A stretch of 64,000 bases of DNA from an uncultured Alphaproteobacteria bacterium (GTDB taxonomy: Bacteria > Pseudomonadota > Alphaproteobacteria > CAAHEQ01 > UBA3637). Both the position numbers and the translations under genes were made by a program. Position 1 is the first letter of the stretch. The number at the start of each line of letters is the position of its first letter. Positions 8,432 through 17,456 of this stretch are shown one piece after another. The notes under the pieces are model-generated. The model saw nothing but the letters and a program-made list of their open reading frames with translations. It ran no database searches and was not told where the DNA came from. Location of the stretch: contig CAKQGY010000003.1 in NCBI GenBank assembly GCA_934234055.1, forward strand, positions 1 through 64,000, written 5' to 3'.

Positions 8432-8716
8432 TTGGTTTACTATCACCGTCCTTACCTCTTCACTTATTCGCCATTCCATGTAGATCTTTCCAAACTCGGC
8501 GCCTACTATGAAGAAGATGGTAGCTGCTATGACCGTGGGGCCCAAGCCTGCGAGAATTTGGAACATTTTGCACAATACAGTATCCCGAACAATTACGGTT
8601 TTTGGACCGGCAATATTTCCAACTCATCCGGTTTAGCTTATACCATCAGTATTGCCCGGCGAGCCATTTTTGTGCCCGGGCGAGCATACAAAACAGTCTA
8701 CGCCCTGTGCGAATAG
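8432..8716 (+). pseudogene. Detached 3' fragment of a pilin-family gene
   Basis: The open frame of about 94 codons has no ribosome-binding site, signal sequence or prepilin segment, and the nearest start is a weak TTG. Its C-terminus GFWTGNIS...TVYALCE matches the pattern of the tip domain of the pilin gene at 36238 (GFWTDQDC...KIRALCE). Upstream cysteines (SCYD, QACEN) also fit a cysteine-rich surface protein. It looks like the 3' end of a lost gene, or a silent cassette. The surrounding 8404-8839 stretch holds nothing else apart from the tRNA promoter. Confidence 0.5.
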
Positions 8717-8790
8717 CCGCACGCGGATCCCTCGTTGCACACCCAAATCCGGCTTTGTTTTCAAAAAATTGGCTCTTTCCAAAAAAGTGC

Positions 8791-8819
8791 TTGCAATTTT
8801 CCGAAAAGTCTGATATAGT
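8791..8819 (+). promoter_or_regulatory. Promoter of tRNA-Gln
   Basis: TTGCAA (8791-8796) and TATAGT (8814-8819) are 17 bases apart and end 20 bases before the tRNA. Confidence 0.7.
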
Positions 8820-8839
8820 GTTCCCTGTTTTAAACCGAT

Positions 8840-8914
8840 TGGGGTGTCGCCAAGTGGTAAGGCAACGGTTTTTGATACCGTCATTCGTTGGTTCGAATCC
8901 AGCCACCCCAACCA
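8840..8914 (+). tRNA. tRNA-Gln (anticodon TTG)
   Basis: The 7-bp acceptor stem TGGGGTG/CACCCCA closes the cloverleaf. The anticodon stem ACGGT/ACCGT holds the loop TTTTGAT with anticodon TTG, reading CAA. The T-loop GGTTCGAATCC is canonical, and the CCA end is encoded. It stands alone with its own promoter. Confidence 0.96.
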
Positions 8915-8946
8915 AACAAAATCCCCTTTTTTCTCCCGGGCTTTTT

Positions 8947-9474
8947 TTATTTCCCCGCTTTCTGTTCTTTTTGAAAAGTCTCGCGGATTTCCTCATATTC
9001 TTCCGGCTTCAAGGCCAGCATTTCAAAAGTCTTGGGATACCGATATTTTGACAAGTTATCCAACGCCTCCCGCTGCGACAAAAACCCGTCCGCATAGGCA
9101 TTGACAGCCAGCTCATCCGTCAACTTCTGATCGCGCACGGCGATATACTCGTCTATCACAGACATCAGCGTTTCACGATTATAGTCCTCCGGGTCGGTCA
9201 GCCACGCCAACACAGCCGGCGGGAAAGCCTTTAACCGGATCAATTGAGCCACCAATTGTTCCACTGTTTCCTGTGATAATTTCTGCCCCAAGCGTAATTT
9301 TTGCAGATAAAAATCAACCACATCACGAGGCGTCACAGATTTATTTTTGATTTTATGCGCCAACCATCCCAACGATTTGTCTTTTTTGTAAGTATTTGAT
9401 TTCCCGACATCTCTCATAACATACACACCAAACCCCAAGACGATAGCCAGAATAATAATATCACTTATTTGCAT
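8947..9474 (-). CDS. Unrecognised membrane-anchored protein
   Basis: The protein is 175 residues with one N-terminal membrane segment (ISDIIILAIVLGFGVYVM) and a soluble, charged, mostly helical remainder. I do not recognise a family. AGGAGG lies just upstream of the start at 9474. It is the last of three minus-strand genes (10867 to 8947) separated by about 30-base gaps, probably one operon from the promoter at 10933. The segment is more A/T-rich than the flanking housekeeping genes. Confidence 0.65.
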   Translation of the reverse strand: MQISDIIILAIVLGFGVYVMRDVGKSNTYKKDKSLGWLAHKIKNKSVTPRDVVDFYLQKLRLGQKLSQETVEQLVAQLIRLKAFPPAVLAWLTDPEDYNRETLMSVIDEYIAVRDQKLTDELAVNAYADGFLSQREALDNLSKYRYPKTFEMLALKPEEYEEIRETFQKEQKAGK

Positions 9475-9506
9475 ACTTTTCCTCCTTTATTAGTTCGGAT
9501 ACTGTC

Positions 9507-10496
9507 TCACCTTCCCCTGTCTCCGTTTATCGGCAGTCCTGGCGGTATAGAGGGCCCCGCCACATTTTTGCTTTCCTGCCCGGCGGTTTTTGCTTCCTCC
9601 GTCTTTCCTGTTTTGGCCGCTATCATAGCATCCTTCAACTTTTCCCGGTTTGTTTTTTTGGTTTCCACAGCCTGCTTATGATCAGCCATTTTTTGACTGA
9701 TATCCAAGGCCTGCTGCTTTTTCGGTTCCGCCTGCTGCACCGCCTGCTGCAAAGACACTCCTTCCGTCTTTTCCTCCGGTGTCTTTATGGCTTCCTGCTG
9801 CCCGTTTTTTTTCGCCTGTTCCTTATCTTTTTGTTCTTGTTTCTTTTTGTCACTCACATCCAAGGCAATTACACGTACCGGATCATCGTGCGGTAACTGA
9901 GTAATATAACCTCTATCTTTTCTTGATAAAGGCTGAGTCATATTTTTTTCCAAACATTCTCTAAACATCTCATTTACCGTGTCTATTTCATTTCCGGCCG
10001 GATCCAGTTCTTTACAGTCATTATACAATTTTTTATACTTATCCACAATCGTTTCTTTTCCGGATTTCAACAAGCCAACCGCTTTAGCCGCTTCTTCTGC
10101 TAATTTTTTCACTTTTTCAATTTCATAGTCTTCTTGTAATGAGTCTTTCCCTATAAAATCTTCTTCAGTTTTGGACCGAGCTATTGCTTTAAGTTCTTCA
10201 TATTTTTTTCGCCCAAAATCCTTTTCATGTTCAGGGGTATAACCTATATACAACGCTTTCGTTTGATCGCGATTAACGGCATAAACATACCGTCCTGCCG
10301 AGCCCCATTTATTCACTTGATTATCAGCTTGACACAAGCATTTTTGCCCTCGCATTTCCACGCGTCCTGATTTCCCCTCTGGATTTTTAGGATCAAATGT
10401 AAAGACATCTGTCATCGCCCAATATTTTTTTTGAGCAGAATCACTTAAGGCTTTTATAACATCATCTTTATATCCTTTTTCTGCTATTATTTCCAT
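9507..10496 (-). CDS. Unrecognised cytoplasmic protein with low-complexity tail
   Basis: The 329-residue protein has no signal peptide or membrane segment. Residues to about 100 look globular and contain CLC and Tyr-rich stretches (GRYVYAVNR, KALYIGYTPEHEKDF). The middle is helical and charged. The last 110 residues are rich in Lys, Gln, Glu and Ala and probably disordered. Start 10496 is preferred: AGGAG is 8 bases from that ATG but only about 2 bases from the upstream ATG at 10502. It is the middle gene of the minus-strand trio. I can assign no function. Confidence 0.6.
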   Translation of the reverse strand: MEIIAEKGYKDDVIKALSDSAQKKYWAMTDVFTFDPKNPEGKSGRVEMRGQKCLCQADNQVNKWGSAGRYVYAVNRDQTKALYIGYTPEHEKDFGRKKYEELKAIARSKTEEDFIGKDSLQEDYEIEKVKKLAEEAAKAVGLLKSGKETIVDKYKKLYNDCKELDPAGNEIDTVNEMFRECLEKNMTQPLSRKDRGYITQLPHDDPVRVIALDVSDKKKQEQKDKEQAKKNGQQEAIKTPEEKTEGVSLQQAVQQAEPKKQQALDISQKMADHKQAVETKKTNREKLKDAMIAAKTGKTEEAKTAGQESKNVAGPSIPPGLPINGDRGR

Positions 10497-10525
10497 GGGC
10501 ATTTCTCCTTTCTTATCTTCAGAAA

Positions 10526-10867
10526 TTATCTCATTTTATTCCCAAAGGGGATATAATCCCAAATACTTTTTTCTTTTTCCTGCATTGCCGGTATAATTTC
10601 CGCCATATTTTTTTCCATACGCTCGCCCCGGTCTTGCGCCAGCCTTTTTTTGGTGGCTTCAATCTCATCATCTGTAATAACATCAGATAATTTTTCTTTT
10701 AATTCCGTCAATAAAGCCTCTTCATTTTTAATTGTTGGCAACTGCTGCCGAACAATGCCCACTTCATTGACGAAAAACGCCAAAAACACAGGACGCAAAT
10801 TCAATGGAACTGCTTTTATCTTCTCCCTAACGGATGATAAATCATTAAATATTTCATTTTTCTTCAT
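10526..10867 (-). CDS. Unrecognised small helical protein
   Basis: The 113-residue protein starts MKKNEIFNDLSSVREKIK at 10867, where AGGAG sits 8 bases upstream; the ATG 8 codons earlier has no such site. It is soluble, charged and predicted helical, ending WDYIPFGNKMR. It is the first gene of the minus-strand trio and follows a near-consensus promoter. No family is recognised. Confidence 0.6.
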   Translation of the reverse strand: MKKNEIFNDLSSVREKIKAVPLNLRPVFLAFFVNEVGIVRQQLPTIKNEEALLTELKEKLSDVITDDEIEATKKRLAQDRGERMEKNMAEIIPAMQEKEKSIWDYIPFGNKMR

Positions 10868-10904
10868 TTTATTTTCTCCTTGTATTGACATTGCCCATAA
10901 TTAC

Positions 10905-10933
10905 ATTATATCGCCCATTTGATTTTTTGTCAA
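10905..10933 (-). promoter_or_regulatory. Minus-strand promoter of the three-gene cluster
   Basis: On the minus strand TTGACA (10933-10928) and TATAAT (10910-10905) are separated by 17 bases. Both hexamers are perfect consensus. It faces the divergent promoter at 10942. Confidence 0.8.
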
Positions 10934-10941
10934 ATAAAGAC

Positions 10942-10970
10942 TTGCAATTTTTTTTCAGACCTTGTAGAAT
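10942..10970 (+). promoter_or_regulatory. Promoter of the membrane-protein gene at 11004
   Basis: TTGCAA (10942-10947) and TAGAAT (10965-10970) are spaced by 17 bases. The start codon lies 33 bases downstream, after AAAGGAG. Confidence 0.7.
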
Positions 10971-11003
10971 AGGGATATTCAATTTTTTTAAAGGAGTTTT
11001 TTT

Positions 11004-11969
11004 ATGTTCCCTTCATTCAAGTCTGCCCTTCGGTTTGCCTTTTCACCGATCACCTTTTTATTTTCATTCGGTTGGACGGCCGCGCTGTTGCTTTTGGCCA
11101 TCGTGCTTATTTCCCTGGTTCTGTCTCTCGGAACTGATTCTTTAATGCTTCAACCGCCTTTGTGGGTTCGATGGCTGTTGATTATTTTGTCCGTTGCGGG
11201 AACCATAGCCTCTTTGCTGATTTTCACGGCTTTTCTGATCTGGGCCAAGAAAGAGGCCTTTCAACTTCCCCCCACCTTTACTTTTTCATTTCTGTTGCGC
11301 AAGGGAATCGTTATCGTACCGACCTGTTTTGCCACGGGTATGCTGACCCGCATTTTGTTTTATTCGGCCATGACCGCGTATTTACAAGGGAATTATATGA
11401 AGTGCCTGTTGCTTGTTTTATTGGTATTTGGGGCTCTTTACCTTTTTACGGCGTTTTTGATAGCCTTTCTTAAACGCTTTGATTGGCAATCTTTAAGCAC
11501 CCTGTTTCTCCCGGTATTGTCGCGTCCGCTGCCGATTTTGCTCATTTGGGGTTATGCGATTGTGTATGCGATTTTGACCGGCCTGCTCGCCTATGCTTCC
11601 CTCTGGCTTATTCAGCACTCTTTCGGCTTTTTTGTCCGACAAATCATCGGCTTCGGTTTCAACTTCATTCTTTTTGTGCTCACAGGCGGCGCACTAGGCG
11701 CAATTTACGCCGGTTTATTCCGGTTCTTACCCCAAAGGTTAAAACTTTGGCTGCTACTCTCCGTTTTGTTTGTCATTCCAAACGCGATTATTTTGTTGAT
11801 GCTGGGGGCTCCTTTTGGCGTATTTATCAACGGCCTGGTTTTAGGCCAAGTGCTTTGCTGCTATCTGATGTTGCTTTCATTCATCACCATTGGCTATCAG
11901 GCCTTTACCGCCCGCCTGATCGCCGACGCCTGCCGGCACGCCGTGGACACCGAAGTGCCTACTCTCTGA
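11004..11969 (+). CDS. Unrecognised polytopic membrane protein
   Basis: The 321-residue protein has about eight hydrophobic segments spread along its length and short basic loops, so it is an inner-membrane protein. I see no transporter signature and do not recognise a family. The ATG follows AAAGGAG and a clear promoter. Its last 11 bases overlap the convergent gene ending at 11959. Confidence 0.7.
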   Translation: MFPSFKSALRFAFSPITFLFSFGWTAALLLLAIVLISLVLSLGTDSLMLQPPLWVRWLLIILSVAGTIASLLIFTAFLIWAKKEAFQLPPTFTFSFLLRKGIVIVPTCFATGMLTRILFYSAMTAYLQGNYMKCLLLVLLVFGALYLFTAFLIAFLKRFDWQSLSTLFLPVLSRPLPILLIWGYAIVYAILTGLLAYASLWLIQHSFGFFVRQIIGFGFNFILFVLTGGALGAIYAGLFRFLPQRLKLWLLLSVLFVIPNAIILLMLGAPFGVFINGLVLGQVLCCYLMLLSFITIGYQAFTARLIADACRHAVDTEVPTL

Positions 11970-12645
11970 CCAAGGCTTTGTCATAGATATTTTGATAAGC
12001 GTTTATCATTGTCTCCGCATCTTGAAAATACGGCCGCATCAGGCCATATCCCACACCGAAATAAGCCGTCGCCAACACGCACGCTTTGGCCAATAAATGC
12101 TTGGTTCCTTTTTTATGTGCTTCTGTCATCAATACGGTTATAAACGCGGCCGGCGCAGCCATAACCATCAGGGCCATACCCGCCACAATCCGAACCATAG
12201 AGCCTTGCTTCATATCATCAAACGGTGTTTTATTCGGATACGATTTCGGATCCGATAGCTCATTCAACAACGCTTGCAATACGGGTCGCCGTTCTGTCAG
12301 TTTTTGATAGCGCTTTTGATCTTTCCCGGCCAACGCCACCGTCAATTTTTTATACGCCGCATTCAAATCCGCTCCCGTGCGCACCGCCAGGGCATAGGCC
12401 TGAAAGTCCGCCCGGTGTTCGTTGGCATAGATATTCAAATCACCCAGATTTTCGCGCGCTTTCATCATATCCAGCCGCCCCTTCGTATCTGTCGGTATAT
12501 GCGCCGGAAAAACCTTTTTCACCACTGCCGGTGTTTTCTCCGATATTTTATCGTTCATTTTATGCGCTGTTGTTTGAATGGCGCCGGCCAATGCCAACAA
12601 CCCGCCGACCAACACAACAGCCGCCGCGGTTTTATTTGATTTCAT
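11959..12645 (-). CDS. Unrecognised membrane protein
   Basis: The protein is 228 residues from ATG 12645, which follows CCAGGAG. The longer frame to 12714 lacks a site and runs over the promoter. There is an N-terminal hydrophobic segment (AAAVVLVGGLLALAGAIQ), a central helical soluble region, and two further hydrophobic segments near residues 150-205 (VRIVAGMALMVMAAPAAFITV and the region around AKACVLATAYFGVGYGL). No family is recognised. A near-consensus minus-strand promoter lies upstream. Confidence 0.65.
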   Translation of the reverse strand: MKSNKTAAAVVLVGGLLALAGAIQTTAHKMNDKISEKTPAVVKKVFPAHIPTDTKGRLDMMKARENLGDLNIYANEHRADFQAYALAVRTGADLNAAYKKLTVALAGKDQKRYQKLTERRPVLQALLNELSDPKSYPNKTPFDDMKQGSMVRIVAGMALMVMAAPAAFITVLMTEAHKKGTKHLLAKACVLATAYFGVGYGLMRPYFQDAETMINAYQNIYDKALVRE

Positions 12646-12675
12646 AATGTTTCTCCTGGTTATCATAACGGGATA

Positions 12676-12704
12676 ATTATAGCACACAAAACTGATTTTG
12701 TCAA
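12676..12704 (-). promoter_or_regulatory. Minus-strand promoter of the gene ending at 11959
   Basis: On the minus strand TTGACA (12704-12699) and TATAAT (12681-12676) are separated by 17 bases, a perfect consensus. It is divergent from the promoter at 12757. Confidence 0.8.
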
Positions 12705-12756
12705 ATATTACCACGAAATTACCGCTTTTTCCGGGACAAGTTTTTGAAATAACCCA

Positions 12757-12784
12757 TTGACAAAAATCTTTTTTCGTCTATAAT
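12757..12784 (+). promoter_or_regulatory. Promoter of the DUF3108 gene
   Basis: TTGACA (12757-12762) and TATAAT (12779-12784), both perfect, are separated by 16 bases and lie 21 bases from the start codon. Confidence 0.8.
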
Positions 12785-12805
12785 AAGAGTTCTGAAAGGC
12801 ATCTT

Positions 12806-13516
12806 ATGAAACAGCTCAAACGGATTATTTTGGCAATGGTTTTGGTGGTATGGGCCGCAACGGCCGACGCCACAACACTCAAATACCGGGCATACGGCCG
12901 CGGTTTTCATATCATGGATATAGAAACCGAATACGATCTCAACAAAAACGACTATGCTGTTTTGACGCACGCCCAAAGCAAAGGGCCGCTCAATCTGTTT
13001 ATGAAGCGCACCGAGTCTTATTATTATTCGGCAGGTCGGCGCCGGGGTGCTGATTTCATCATAGATCTGTCCACGACCAAAAAGATTCAAAAGAAAAAAG
13101 AATTATTTAATGCTGTTGATTTTACCGGAACGCGGGATATGCTGGATTATTCCACGGCAGTGCTGAAACTTATCACCCAAGCCCGCCCGCACAACGCCAC
13201 CATCCGCCTCCAAGATGCCAAGCGTGAGATGACCGCCACCCTCACCTATCAGGGCACCGCCACCCCCGATCAAAAGGTTAAAGTTCAGGCCAAAGATTGG
13301 TTCTTTTATACGCTATCCCTTACCGTCAACCGGGGCAAGACCAAGGGCTGGTTTTTCCGCCGTCTGGACAATGACAAGAATCCCCCTGTGCGTCTGTATT
13401 TTGCCCGTGTTCAAGATGTCCCCGAACTGGTTCCTGTCAAAATAGAAATGGATTCGGGCTTTTGGGGCACAATCCGTGTCTATTTAACGGACATCACCCC
13501 CGACTCCATGCCCTAG
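12806..13516 (+). CDS. DUF3108-type periplasmic protein
   Basis: The 236-residue protein has a signal peptide (MKQLKRIILAMVLVVWAATADA) and a beta-rich body. Features such as LKYRAYGRGFHIMDIETEY near the start and PVRLYFARVQDVPELVPVKIEM near the end fit the DUF3108 family of alphaproteobacterial exported proteins. Their function is not known. The gene has a consensus promoter of its own. It ends 4 bases before the stop of the convergent hydrolase gene. Confidence 0.6.
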   Translation: MKQLKRIILAMVLVVWAATADATTLKYRAYGRGFHIMDIETEYDLNKNDYAVLTHAQSKGPLNLFMKRTESYYYSAGRRRGADFIIDLSTTKKIQKKKELFNAVDFTGTRDMLDYSTAVLKLITQARPHNATIRLQDAKREMTATLTYQGTATPDQKVKVQAKDWFFYTLSLTVNRGKTKGWFFRRLDNDKNPPVRLYFARVQDVPELVPVKIEMDSGFWGTIRVYLTDITPDSMP

Positions 13517-13519
13517 GAT

Positions 13520-14284
13520 TTACTTTTCATCTTCTAATTTTTGATACAGTGCTGATTTAATCTTATCCCAACCCTGCGTATGGTTTGCACCCGGCACCAC
13601 AGTAATCATATAACCCGGCATCACATACTGCGTCAAGGCCGGCGGCACCACGGTATCATCGCTCCCCACAAAGTGCATTTGCGGGATTGTATAGATTTTT
13701 TTCAGTTCCAAGCTCCGCGACCCTGTCAAAGGCGATGCGTGATGATAGTTTGTCCACCGCCGGTGATCCAAGATTCCTGCCACCGTATACAGATACAGCG
13801 TTTTTTCGGGGTGTTGCACCGACAGCATTGCCGCGATCTGCCCCCCGCCCGAATATCCCAACAGGATAACCTTGTCCGTCTCTGCCCGGTTCATCAGCTC
13901 CAAGACCGCCTGATCCATGCTTTTGATAATTTTTTCCGAGAATCGCCCCGTCGTCCAATCCAGGACCGAGCAATTCTGCGTTCGGATATATTGACACGGC
14001 CGTGCCAAATAGGCCACATTCGGGTTCGGATCGGCCCGCGCGACGGCCTGCCAAAAGGTATTTTGAGGGGTCGGATCCGCCGACGGCAGCCGACTTTTGG
14101 TAAAGGCCCGCCCGTCGCCCTCTATATAGATTCGCATTGGGGCACCTTTTTCTTCAATATGATACCAGGTCGCCAGGGTATAGCTTTCGCTTTTCATTTC
14201 CTGTAATGATAAAGCCGGCACCACGGTCGCCGCCGCGCACCCCAACAAAAACACACCCAATAAAGAACTGTATCCGGCTTTCAT
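13520..14284 (-). CDS. Alpha/beta-hydrolase lipoprotein
   Basis: The 254-residue protein has a lipobox-like signal ending FLLGC (Cys 16), so it is probably anchored in the envelope. The hydrolase fold shows the nucleophile elbow GYSGGG (Ser near residue 145), a likely catalytic Asp in FVGSDDTVVP and the His in PGANHTQGW. The substrate cannot be told from sequence; relatives include esterases and dienelactone-hydrolase-like enzymes. The chain ends KLEDEK. It is convergent with the DUF3108 gene. Confidence 0.8.
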   Translation of the reverse strand: MKAGYSSLLGVFLLGCAAATVVPALSLQEMKSESYTLATWYHIEEKGAPMRIYIEGDGRAFTKSRLPSADPTPQNTFWQAVARADPNPNVAYLARPCQYIRTQNCSVLDWTTGRFSEKIIKSMDQAVLELMNRAETDKVILLGYSGGGQIAAMLSVQHPEKTLYLYTVAGILDHRRWTNYHHASPLTGSRSLELKKIYTIPQMHFVGSDDTVVPPALTQYVMPGYMITVVPGANHTQGWDKIKSALYQKLEDEK

Positions 14285-14416
14285 AGTTTTGTTATATCAC
14301 ATAAAAACATAAAAATCAACGTTAAAAAAACAAGCTTTTTCAGCATTTTTAAGCCTTTTCCAAAAAGTCAACATATTGAAAAACAATAATCTTTTTTCTT
14401 GTAGTGTAAAAAATAC

Positions 14417-14445
14417 TTGACAAAAAAATATTTTTCGGCTATAAT
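14417..14445 (+). promoter_or_regulatory. Strong promoter of the secreted protein and autotransporter genes
   Basis: TTGACA (14417-14422) and TATAAT (14440-14445) are both perfect with 17-base spacing. They sit in an A/T-rich upstream region (14285-14416) that holds no gene. The start codon is 38 bases downstream. Confidence 0.85.
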
Positions 14446-14483
14446 GGTGCTATTCATTTTGAGAAAGGAAAGGAAACTAAAAA

Positions 14484-15686
14484 ATGAACACAAAACAAGT
14501 TTTGAAACAAATGACCTTATTTTCGGCGATGATGACCGCTGTTTTGGCCGGCAAAACGGCCAAGGCCGAACCCACCACCGAAATCAACTTATCCGATCGG
14601 GGCGTGCGTTCCCTGTTGGTGACACCGAACAACATTGTTTATATTGCGGACAAGCCGATGAATTTTGCCTCCGATCCGGCAAAGCGTATGGCGGACGGCA
14701 AAGCGGCCGACTACAATGTCAACCTGTTCACCACGGCGCAGGACGGCTCTACGGCCAATGGTTTTGCTGCCGGTGATGCCTTGGTGGAAAAGAAAGAAAT
14801 CCAAGTGCCTGTTTTTGGCCCGAACAACACCATTTTGGGTTATAACGTTGTCCTGGCTCAAGAGCCCAAAGGCTACCGCGACAATTTAATGGCCAAATCT
14901 ATTTCTTACAGCGAATCCGACGGCAAGATTCACATTATCAAGCAAGACGGCAAATCCGCCACGATTGAGGACAAACCCAACGCGATCGCGGCCGCCGCCA
15001 CTTACCGTGAATCGGACACTGCCGCCACGACCACCCCGTCGGGCAACCTGGCAAAGCTTTCTGACAACCTGTTTGCTTCTTTTGAAGCCGCCAAAAACGG
15101 GGAATACTATTTCCAAACTTGGAAACAGGGCGAAAACGGACTTGAAAAAGTAATGCAAAAGACTTTAAGCCGTTTTGTTGTCACCAAACAGGAACCGACT
15201 GTTTTATCGGCCAATAACAACTCTTTGTTTGCCGCGGCCGTGGACGCGAACGGGAAATCGCGTTTCTTAAAGTTCAACATTACGGATTCGGACATCACGG
15301 CCGGCCTGGTGGATAACGAAATCACCCAGACTTTATCGTCTGCTTCTCAATTTATCCAAAACGGCAATACGATTTTTGTGGCTGACGGCTCCAACGCAAT
15401 TCGCAGCTTTACTTCGGATTTTTCGAAAGAAAAGCAATTGTTCTTCGCCCCCGAAATCGGCAAGTTGTCCGTGTTAAAAGTTCAAGATAACCACTTATTC
15501 GCTGCCGGTAAAAACAGCAATAAAGTAGCGACTTTTGACTTGTCCGATACGGATCAATATCAATTCCCGACTAAATATACAACAGTTGAAAAAAACAGCA
15601 CCGGTTTGGAACAGATTATTATCCGTCAAGATAAGATCTTTTCTATGGCAGCAAATCGCTTGTATGCCACTGAATACACACGTTAA
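14484..15686 (+). CDS. Unrecognised secreted protein, possibly beta-propeller-like
   Basis: The 400-residue protein has a signal peptide ending in VLAGKTAKA-E. The mature part is beta-rich with recurring short segments of the type SxNNxLFAAAxDxNGKS, QNGNTIFVADGSNAIRSF, KVQDNHLFAAGKNSNKVATF and IRQDKIFSMAANRLYAT. These suggest repeated blades as in a propeller, but that is inference. No cysteines are evident. It lies 29 bases upstream of an autotransporter-like gene and shares its strong promoter. I do not recognise the family. Confidence 0.65.
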   Translation: MNTKQVLKQMTLFSAMMTAVLAGKTAKAEPTTEINLSDRGVRSLLVTPNNIVYIADKPMNFASDPAKRMADGKAADYNVNLFTTAQDGSTANGFAAGDALVEKKEIQVPVFGPNNTILGYNVVLAQEPKGYRDNLMAKSISYSESDGKIHIIKQDGKSATIEDKPNAIAAAATYRESDTAATTTPSGNLAKLSDNLFASFEAAKNGEYYFQTWKQGENGLEKVMQKTLSRFVVTKQEPTVLSANNNSLFAAAVDANGKSRFLKFNITDSDITAGLVDNEITQTLSSASQFIQNGNTIFVADGSNAIRSFTSDFSKEKQLFFAPEIGKLSVLKVQDNHLFAAGKNSNKVATFDLSDTDQYQFPTKYTTVEKNSTGLEQIIIRQDKIFSMAANRLYATEYTR

Positions 15687-15715
15687 TTTTAACACAAGAT
15701 TATGAGGAAAAAACA

Positions 15716-17383
15716 ATGAGTTTTACATCTGATTTTTCGGCCGGTATGCGTTTTGTTGCGCTTTTTCTGGCCATGGGTTCCGGCGTTGCGCAAGCTGCCC
15801 AAGTCTATGAATTATCCGGTATTGACGGCTCTGTTCAATACTATCGGGACGGCCTGCATTATAATACAAGCGCCCCTATTTCGGACAGTGATTCTTTAAC
15901 ATTCATTGACAATCCGAACAACTCTGCTTATGCGGTTGACAATAATAATTCCGACATTACCGTGAACGCACCGTCTGTTTCGTTTGACGGTTCTTTCCGG
16001 AATGTTTCGGGTGGTAATATCACTTTGAATTCGGGCTTGGTTTCGTTTGACAACACCGTGTTTGCAAACGGCACTTCGGACGATGTCGCCTCTGCCAAGA
16101 TTACCTTTAACGACGGCACCGGCTTAAAGATTACGAATCGTTCCTGGTCCGACACGCCGACTGCCGCATTGATTAAACAGAATGCGCTTGAAGGTGTCAG
16201 TCGCTTTGTCGTAGAGAACGGCAGCATTGCCGACGGTGTTTCCAAGATTATTCGCCTGTATAATAACAGCATTGATTTCCGCGAAAGCGAAAATGCGATG
16301 TATAACATTACCGGCAACGGCACATTGGATACCGAATACACATTCTCTCAAAAAAGTGCGGCCGAAATTGCAGCGGCGGGCTATGATAATTTTGAATCGG
16401 CCACGCTTAAAAGTATGATGTCGCAATCCGGCAATGATGTATATGACGCCATTTCCACATTGGTGCAGATGGGTCTGGCCGACCGGGCACACGCGGCTTT
16501 GAATGCCATTCGTCCCAAAGCGGCTGAATCCGCCATGGTGGCCACCGATAATATCAGCGCCGTCACTTCCGTTGCCAACAACCGTATGGGTATGGGTCTG
16601 GCCGGTGGTGATACGGACGAAGACACTTTTAACCTGATCCCCTGGATCCAAGGTATGTATAACTATACCAAGAACACACAATCCACAGGTTTCACCGGCC
16701 GCACACGCGGGCTGGCCGCCGGTTTGGATTTTCTGTTCGGAAACGGCCAATACGGTCTGGGTTACGGGCGGACATTCACGCGGATTCAACAATCCGGTTT
16801 GTCCTCAACGCGGGCTTACGGCAACAACTTCTTTGCGTATGGCGAGTATAAGCTGACTCCGGCCTATTACCTGCGCGGTTTGTTGAACTACGGCCGTGTA
16901 GATTACCACAACGACGGTGTCAAGTGGAATGTCAAGTCCTACAATGCCCAAGGTTTCTTTGGCTACATTTACAAGATGTTTGACTCCACGATCGGTATGC
17001 GTTACACGTATTTGGACAACGACAAACACACTTCTGCCGCGGGCTTAGAGATTGACTCCAAGGACTCTCAGATTATCACGGGTGTGATCGGAACCAAAGT
17101 TTCGCAAGATTACGCGCTGTCTGACAAGTGGGTTTTAACGCCGTCGGTGTTTGCGAACTTGACTTATGATTTCAAGTCTGCCAAGAACCAAGCCGACGTG
17201 CGGATCGGAAATGCGGCCGCGTATCAGTTTGACGGCGATCGTCTGCACAAAGCGGGCGTAGAGGCCGGTGTCGGATTGGTTGCGCGTTCAGGCAATGCCG
17301 AGTTGCATTTGGACTACGAAGGAGCTTTCCGCCGGGACAATTATTCCCACACGGGGCTGGTCAAGTTCAAGTATAACTTCTAA
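15716..17383 (+). CDS. Short autotransporter-like outer-membrane protein
   Basis: The 555-residue protein has a signal peptide (about residues 1-27, ending AQA), a short asparagine- and serine-rich beta-helix-like passenger to about residue 230, a linker helix, and a C-terminal beta-barrel of the autotransporter type from about residue 290. The barrel shows alternating aromatic strands (GLGYGRTFTRIQ, YGEYKLTPAYYLRGLLNYGRV, GMRYTYLDND) and ends GLVKFKYNF with terminal Phe, the outer-membrane insertion signal. The passenger is small for this family. It likely exposes its passenger at the cell surface. The preceding gene may encode a partner. Confidence 0.85.
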   Translation: MSFTSDFSAGMRFVALFLAMGSGVAQAAQVYELSGIDGSVQYYRDGLHYNTSAPISDSDSLTFIDNPNNSAYAVDNNNSDITVNAPSVSFDGSFRNVSGGNITLNSGLVSFDNTVFANGTSDDVASAKITFNDGTGLKITNRSWSDTPTAALIKQNALEGVSRFVVENGSIADGVSKIIRLYNNSIDFRESENAMYNITGNGTLDTEYTFSQKSAAEIAAAGYDNFESATLKSMMSQSGNDVYDAISTLVQMGLADRAHAALNAIRPKAAESAMVATDNISAVTSVANNRMGMGLAGGDTDEDTFNLIPWIQGMYNYTKNTQSTGFTGRTRGLAAGLDFLFGNGQYGLGYGRTFTRIQQSGLSSTRAYGNNFFAYGEYKLTPAYYLRGLLNYGRVDYHNDGVKWNVKSYNAQGFFGYIYKMFDSTIGMRYTYLDNDKHTSAAGLEIDSKDSQIITGVIGTKVSQDYALSDKWVLTPSVFANLTYDFKSAKNQADVRIGNAAAYQFDGDRLHKAGVEAGVGLVARSGNAELHLDYEGAFRRDNYSHTGLVKFKYNF

Positions 17384-17456
17384 CTTTTGTTTTGTGATAT
17401 TGTGATTTTAAAACAAGTTGTAATATCTTGAAACAGCGTGATATTTCACGAACACA

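Noticed and set aside
8844..9104. Open frames across the tRNA-Gln gene
   Set aside because: The frames are read through the tRNA and its flanks, and no start signals or protein-like composition support them.
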